From: Varanus komodoensis
Lineage: Eukaryota > Chordata > Lepidosauria > Squamata > Varanidae
Length of the DNA stretch: 64,000 nt
Reading direction: 5' to 3'
Assembly: GCF_004798865.1 (NCBI RefSeq)
Contig: NW_025336482.1
Coordinates: 1,552,861 to 1,616,860, forward strand
Each line of letters starts with the position of its first letter. Within the stretch, counting starts at the first letter, position 1. Shown here in pieces: positions 58,377 through 64,000 of the stretch. The notes below the pieces were generated by a model that saw only the letters and a program-made list of their open reading frames with translations, was not told the DNA's origin and did not search any database. Position numbers and translations under genes: made by a program.

Positions 58377-58905
58377 TTCAGACAACACAAGATGCCGCAT
58401 TCAAAAGCTGAATGTGGGCTTACAGTTAAACTATCCGATGCTGCGGAAATTGCAGTGTTGTCTGAACCAAAGCCATGATAACAAACCATGGCTCGGTTAA
58501 TCACAAACAATCCCAGTTTGTAACCCAACAAACAGCCATAAGTTACCGTTATGTGTTGTTCATGGTTAACTAGTGATATTTGGTTTGAGGTTTCGATTCA
58601 GTTTGGGTTTGCTCGTTTTTAGAATGGCTGGTTTCAGACAACTTGTGGAAACATGGATTGATGTTGGAACAATGTGTGTTGTCTGGCGCCAACCATGCAA
58701 GCAAGATATGGTTTATTAACCATGAACAATCCACAGTTTACAACCCAACAAGAAACTATGGGTTCTCTTTTTGGGTTGTTTGTGGTTAATTATTATGTTG
58801 GCATTCAGACAAGATGATTACCCATGTTTCAACAAACCACAGTTTAAGGACAACCTGTACTCAACCCTTGTTTGATGGGGTTCAGACAACACAGTCAACT
58901 ATCGT
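58377..58905. repeat. Palindromic repeat cluster with TTCAGACAAC ends
   Basis: TTCAGACAACAC at 58377-58388 faces GTGTTGTCTGAA at 58455-58466. TTCAGACAAC at 58633-58642 faces GTGTTGTCTGG at 58676-58686. Further TTCAGACAA starts lie at 58804 and 58881. Between them run direct and inverted forms of AACCATGAACAATCC, TTTGTGGTTAA and CCCAACAA. It looks like small inverted-repeat (MITE-like) units inserted into or duplicated beside each other. I cannot name a family. Confidence 0.7.
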
Positions 58906-58994
58906 CGCTTATAAACCAGGGTTGGCTTGGTTTGGTTTGGTTGTTCTGTTTTGTTTCCCGAACCCAGCAATATAGCTTGCTAAACCTGCAGAGC

Positions 58995-59150
58995 CACTCT
59001 TGGTACAGCAGAACTTGGAATATTGCAGACAGTTCTGGCTGCTGAAACCGGACATATTAAGTTGGGAAAAGTGCAACCCTAACATTATACTATGGAATTC
59101 ACTTCCTCAAGATGTGAGGCAGAATCTCACCTATGCCAGGGCAAAGCCCT
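58995..59150 (+). mobile_element. CR1/L3-clade LINE fragment
   Basis: GGAATATTGCAGACAGTTCT, GGCTGCTGAAACCGG, GGAAAAGTGCAACCCTAAC and CTATGGAATTCACTTCC follow the order of the CR1/L3 region that encodes a WNTVLSSG-type segment, with an internal deletion. Confidence 0.55.
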
Positions 59151-60831
59151 GAAATTAACACTCCACTAGGTAGGGAGCAGTTGGTAAGCATTAATTTGAA
59201 TTCCCTTTCATTTCTCATTTTCCCATTCTGTGTGTTTGTCCTGGGAATCTGGAGAATTTCTCCAATATCAATTCAGCCTGTCCCAAATATTGAGAATTTT
59301 TTTACCCTAAAACTCACTTCGCCCTGAAATTTGAGGGTTGTTTTTTAAAAAAAAATTGCACGAAAACCCACACACCTCTTCGTGTGCATTTTTCCTAGGG
59401 TTCCTCACAAGAGGAAAAACATCAGGGTATGTTAGTATCTTTGTGAAAAAGGCAGAGAATTTTGCCTAATCTGCCCGCAATTGGCAATTTTCCTACGATA
59501 CCGCATTTTAATGTGATTTTAATGCACTCTTTCTGTCGTCAAACAAACCCGCGAAATTCAGAGAAGCACCCATTCTGAAGGTTAGCTGAGCTTTGGTCAG
59601 CATATGGGTGTGAAAAATTCAGACATTTTCATGCACACACTTGGCTTCCCCGGGACTACCCCGTGCCAAGTTCCATTTCCCTAACAAACACTTTTGGCAA
59701 TGCCCTGCCAGGTCAGAAGCAGTGGTACACAGACCCTCCCCAATGGGCCACTGGGGCATTCGACCCCTTGTAGGTCCGCAGAGTGTGCTGCCCCTTCATT
59801 TCCCAGGTGCCCAGTGGATGGGAAGCCCTGTCAGAATGGGTACTGCCCGGGTGGGAAGGAGACAGCACAGGGCCGGGCCGGGAGGGGAAGGGATGCCATG
59901 TTGGCATCTCACGCTAAGACTAGAGAGTTGTCTTTGGGGACCGGCTTTGTACACACATGGCCTAAATTATTAAATTTCTCCAAACGGCTGCACCTTTATA
60001 AATCATTAACAGCTCCTTTTGATCTGCGTTAATGAGGTTGCCTGATTGTGGGGCGCGGGAAAGTAAAAAAAAGAATGATAGTAACGGCACAGAATGTGAG
60101 ATGGCGGATAAGCTCGTAAAAAATTTTTAAATTAACTAAGAGAAGGAGGAGGAGGGAGGAAAAAGTGGAGAAGAGGAGAGGCAAGGAAGAAAGGGGGGCT
60201 GGAAGAGAAAGGACCCCCCCCCCCATTGAAAGGGAGGGAGGCAAGAGAATTGTGTCTTTGCTCATGGTAAATGTGATCACACCCTGGTTGAAGCCCGAAC
60301 ATGGGCGCACGCACGTGTCTGCTGAAACATGTGCAAACGGCTGGAAGCTTGCGGGCTTACGTCTGATTTGAGCAACTTTCCCAGACCCCACATTGTGCCA
60401 GTTGAGAGAAATGTCTCCTGCGCCCACCAGCCCTGCTTTGACCCGAGGAGGAGAGATGCACGAACGAGGGAGCTGGCGCCAATTCCAAACTCGAGCGCTG
60501 TTCGACCTGCATGCGTGCAGAGCAAGGGACTGGGCACGAGGCCCACACGAGACTGCACCCAGAGAACGCCGGCGATCGTGAACGCTGTGGAAAGGGTGGG
60601 CATAGAGATCTGCCGAACTCCTCTGGATCCAGGCCAGATCGATCCTGGGGGTTTCCCTTGTTCTGTTCCTCCACTGATTAACTAGTTCATTCTGTCCTGG
60701 GCCCCTTCAATTTCTCCTAACTCCAATGTTCCGGCAGCACAGCCTGTGGGCGATGTACCCAAAGTCGCACAAATTTTGATCCTGGAATGCTGATGGACTA
60801 CTGGGAGAACAGATCGAGTCCTGCAACAGCA
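59151..60831. other. Unique sequence, no gene seen
   Basis: 59340-59560 is rich in GCATTT/TTGC words. 60000-60125 is a TAAT-rich block. A GA-rich tract lies at 60140-60245. No exon recognised. Confidence 0.4.
60000..60125. promoter_or_regulatory. Candidate conserved non-coding block
   Basis: TTTATAAATCATTAACAGCT, CTGCGTTAATGAGGTTGCC and AATTTTTAAATTAACTAAG in repeat-free sequence. Function is inferred only. Confidence 0.25.
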
Positions 60832-61245
60832 GTGGGTTGGACTTGATGGCCTTCATGGTCCTTTCTAACTCTACTATTCCGTGATTCCATGATCCAGGGG
60901 GTTGGACTCAATGGCCTTCATGGCCCCTTCCAACTCTACTATTCCAGAATCTATGATTCTGTGATCCAGGGGGTTGGACTTGATGGCCTTCATGGCCCCT
61001 TCCAACTCTCCAATTCCTTGATTCTATGATCCAGGAGAGTGGACCCGATGGCATGCTTGGCCCCTTGCAACTCTAATATCCTATGATTTTATGGTTCAAT
61101 GATTCAGTGGGGTGGACCCAACGCCCTTCATTGCTCCATCCAAAATTACTATTGTGTGATTCTATGATCCTATGATCCATGGGGTTGGACCCGATGGCCT
61201 TCATGGCCCCTTCCAACTCTACTATTCTATGATTCTGTGCTAAAG
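60832..61245 (+). repeat. Tandem array of CR1 3' ends (about six units)
   Basis: Units of about 65-73 bases start with variants of GGGTTGGACTTGATGGCCTT and end with ATTCTATGATCC-type octamers, the CR1 3' terminus. Starts are near 60833, 60900, 60970, 61036, 61109 and 61180. Unit lengths and sequences vary, so the array is not young. Confidence 0.88.
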
Positions 61246-63040
61246 CACAGGACAGGAGATCCATGAGGATTTCTCACAAATTCTGTTTGAACCAGAAGAA
61301 GAATTCCAGACCTGGAAGTGTGGCTGGCCATGCCCTCTGTCTACGGGCATCTTAGCCCCACAGCGCAATGTTGCAATGCATCTGAGCATTAATCAAGCAC
61401 CCCAACACCCCAAAAGACGCTGAAAGGTGCAGTCAATTGCACAGGCAGAAATATGGACATTATGCTCCGGCAGATAAATTCACAGAAGCAGATTACATCG
61501 ACAGCTACCTCTGGGGTCATAAGGGGAATACCTCAGTGCTGATGGAAGATGGAATCAGAAAGTGCCTTTTCATCCGTGTGCTTCCACAAAGACATAGGAT
61601 TCACCACAGAAGGAGCCAAATCCCAGACTAGATGCCTCTTTGGCACGATCCAACAGGGTCTTCTTAGGCTTACTCTGGAGTAAGTCCCACTGGCATGCAT
61701 TTGACATTAGCCAGAGGTTTTCACCTGCAAACTCAGATGTCCACCACTGCTCATGAAAGATGGATGATACCAGAAGCTTTGTGGACCCCCGAACTGGCTG
61801 GTGTTTGGAGGAGAACCTGATCTCTCCTGGTGCCGTCTGGATGCACAGGGCTACAGCTTTAATTTCCCCTGCCCATTGGCCATGCTGACTGGGTTTAATG
61901 GGAGCTGCAATCCAAAACCTCTGGATGGCCCCTGGATTTAGATCAAGGGGCCTCTAAGACCCATCCAAATGCATTTGCGAACACAGGGGCTCTTCTTTGT
62001 GTGGCAAGAATGAAAAAGGAGTTACGTTTGATGATGTGAGTGTCTCTTAAGAAGAAGCGGGAATTAAAATCCGTGTCAGTTCCCCTCCTGAAATTTCTTC
62101 AGGGACACAGAAAATTTGCATTTGAAATTGTGTTCATGAGGGGTGGGGGGGGAGTGAAGGCTGCTTAAAAGAGGTCAGGAAACCAATGAATTACTATAAC
62201 AAATATAGTATAACCCCCCTGAATAAAACGGTATTAGGGGATTGTCAACAGAAATGAACAGGAAGAACAAAAGCTGCCATGGGATGGAGAAATGATGAGA
62301 ATTAATTTGGGGGGAATTTGAGATTTAAGTTTGGGGGTGTCTCTTAAGCTCGGGGAATGGAAGCAAATCCCGAAGTTTCCTATAAAGAAACCGCCCCTCA
62401 AATCTAGCAATTGGAATACATTATGCAAATGATGCAAATCTGGAGATGTTTAATGAATTTTGCATATTTCATTCCAAAGTATATTTGTGAGTTGAATGTT
62501 TGGTGTGGGGGAGGGAAAGGAGGCGCCGCTGGAGTTCGGAAACGGGCCTCTGGGTTCATCTTCGGTTTCTGGCATGTGGATTGAAAATCTAGGCGGCTGG
62601 GAAAGGTGATGATGGAAGGGGAAGAGGGTAGGAAGACTCTGGGATCGCGTGCAAAATGCACAAGTCAGCGTGGCTCGTGTTCACGGGCCCGCCCCACTCA
62701 CGTCCCCAGAACCAGTGGTGCACCCGTGGACATGGCTAAAAGCATCTTCATGGGATTGCTCCCGGTCATATCCAACTATTTCTGTCAGGTTTCACCAGAA
62801 ATCCTCAGTGAGGTCCGACATGCAAGGGGTCTTGTTATGGCTTCACCAACAACTGTCTCAGATTTCGTTTTGGGTGGTTCTCCTGGTGCAGGAACACGTT
62901 GGTTAAAATGCCGCTCCAAGGGATTGGGATGTAACCAATCCCAAAGGGACCTTCCCCGGGAGGCGAGTGAGGCCCCATCGGTGTTGAAGGAGAGGCTGGA
63001 CGTGCACATGGTGGGCATGTCGTGAGCAGGGCCGGCTGGA
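61246..63040. other. Unique sequence with a dispersed-repeat fragment
   Basis: 61868-61930 (CCATTGGCCATGCTGACTGG, TTTAATGGGAGCTGCAATCC) resembles a very common reptile repeat ending in CCC at 61930. GGCTTACTCTGGAGTAAGTC is at 61668. No gene recognised. Confidence 0.4.
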
Positions 63041-63425
63041 GCCGGGGTCAGACTAGATGGCCCGGGAGGCCCCTTCTGACTCGCTCTGCTTCTATGTTTC
63101 TCCGAGCGGAGAGGGCTGCAGCTGGGGTCAGACTAGATGGCCCGGGAGACCCCTTCTGACTCGCTCTGTTTCTATGTTTCTCTGAGTGGAGAGGGCAGGA
63201 GCTGGGGTCAGACTAGATGGCCCGGGAGGTCCCTTCTGACTCGCTCTGCTTCTATGTTTCTCTGAGCGGAGAGGGATGGAGCTGGGGTCAGACTAGATGG
63301 CCCGGGAGTCCCCTTCTGACTCGCTCTGCTTCTATGTTTCTCTGAGTGGAGAGGGATGGAGCTGGGGTCAGACTAGATGGCCCAGGAGACCCCTTCTGAC
63401 TTGCTCTGCTTCTATGTTTCTATCT
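63041..63425 (+). repeat. 80-bp minisatellite of five CR1-type 3' ends
   Basis: GACTAGATGGCCC occurs at 63051, 63131, 63211, 63291 and 63371, spaced exactly 80 bases apart. Each unit runs GGGGTCAGACTAGATGGCCC, CTTCTGACTCGCTCTG, TTCTATGTTTCT, GAGTGGAGAGGG. Units differ by only a few bases. The unit is the complement of the single LINE tail at 46898-46985. Confidence 0.96.
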
Positions 63426-64000
63426 CCAGATCACAAAACGGAACAGTAAGGCGGGGGGCCAGATTATTTCTTTGGGTGGGGCATCTTTAGCATCTCAATT
63501 TGTCTGTATGCACTTAGCCAGCACAAGCCACCTCCATCCTGGGGACCCCCAGAAAGCCTGAGTGGGACCGATGGGAATGGGTGCTCCAATTGCCTCACAG
63601 GCACTTCCTTGAAGGAAAGAAAAATGGCACAGAGACAATGCCAAAAAAAGCACTGCTGTTTCTTTTCTCAGGCCGTCCCCTGAAAGGAGAACAGAATTTG
63701 GAGAACAGAAGGTCGGAGGAATTTACCCCAGTATTTGTGCAAATTCACACCCCTGAAACAAAGCCAATCCCCCCAGCCAGGACTTTTTAATTATATTTCC
63801 AGCACTCGATTTGTGTTCAATTATGGAAAAAATTGAGAGACAGCCCACAATGGAATCTTTTCCGCTTGGCAAAAGCGGTTCTGGAGGGGAATGTCCAGGT
63901 CGGATTCAAATAAATCCAAATTGATTTGCGCCCACTGCAGAGCACCCCAATACCCCTGCCGGAAAGGTGCAGCACGGCCCACCTGCAAAATCTGAGAAAT
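63426..64000. other. Unique sequence, no gene seen
   Basis: No recognised exon or repeat. Confidence 0.4.

Larger units (their letters stand above)
21019..64000 (-). other. EFNA2: Presumed EFNA2 intron 1 and possibly upstream flank (partial)
   Basis: Exon 2 requires an upstream exon that encodes a signal peptide and ends in a peptide like YAVYWNSSNPR in the two-base phase. No such coding sequence was found on the minus strand up to 64000. If exon 1 lies beyond the right edge, intron 1 exceeds 43 kb. No second host gene was recognised, so the simplest reading is one long intron, but part of it could be intergenic if exon 1 was missed. Confidence 0.5.

Noticed and set aside
63041-63425. CRISPR-like regular repeats
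   Set aside because: The 80-bp units have no unique spacers, match a LINE 3' end and occur in a vertebrate genome.

Overview
This looks like a piece of a lepidosaurian reptile genome, most likely a squamate (lizard or snake). The repeat mix points there: RTE-BovB LINEs whose protein closely resembles ruminant BovB, CR1 and L2 LINEs, tRNA-derived SINEs with a MIR/CORE-like body, small hAT and mariner elements, and many short microsatellites. No prokaryotic gene organisation is present, and almost none of the long open frames is a host gene.

One host gene is recognisable, ephrin-A2 (EFNA2), on the minus strand. Exon 2 (21018 down to 20726, 293 bases) encodes nearly all of the Eph-binding domain. 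Exon 3 (6106 down to 6041, 66 bases) encodes the last strand of that domain. Both have consensus AG and GTAAGT splice sites and matching phases. Intron 2 is 14.6 kb. Exon 1 (signal peptide) and exon 4 (GPI-anchor tail) were not found; they probably lie beyond 64000 and before 1. If so, 21019-64000 is intron 1 and 5' flank, and 1-6040 is intron 3.

Layout: 1-3.7 kb holds a truncated BovB and a second, composite BovB insertion made of the element's 5' end fused to three tandem copies of its 3' end, bracketed by an 11-bp target duplication. 3.7-19 kb is mostly unique intron with exon 3, a small antisense BovB tail, one SINE and long pyrimidine tracts. 19-25 kb holds L2 and SINE remnants around exon 2. 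25.2-25.9 kb is the 3' end of another LINE that encodes a zinc-finger-like motif. 31-39.4 kb contains CR1, L2 and a mariner carrying a nested SINE. 39.5-46 kb has two more SINEs and unique GC-richer sequence. 53-56 kb has MIR-like pieces, an L2 copy with a 13-bp target duplication and a complete 399-bp non-autonomous hAT with an 8-bp target duplication. 58-64 kb has an unclassified palindromic repeat cluster and two tandem arrays built from CR1-type 3' ends.

Several blocks of unique, TAAT-motif-bearing sequence could be conserved regulatory elements of EFNA2, but only cross-species alignment can show that. I found no previously undescribed gene system. The most unusual structure is the composite BovB, together with two other cases in which LINE 3' ends have become tandem arrays.
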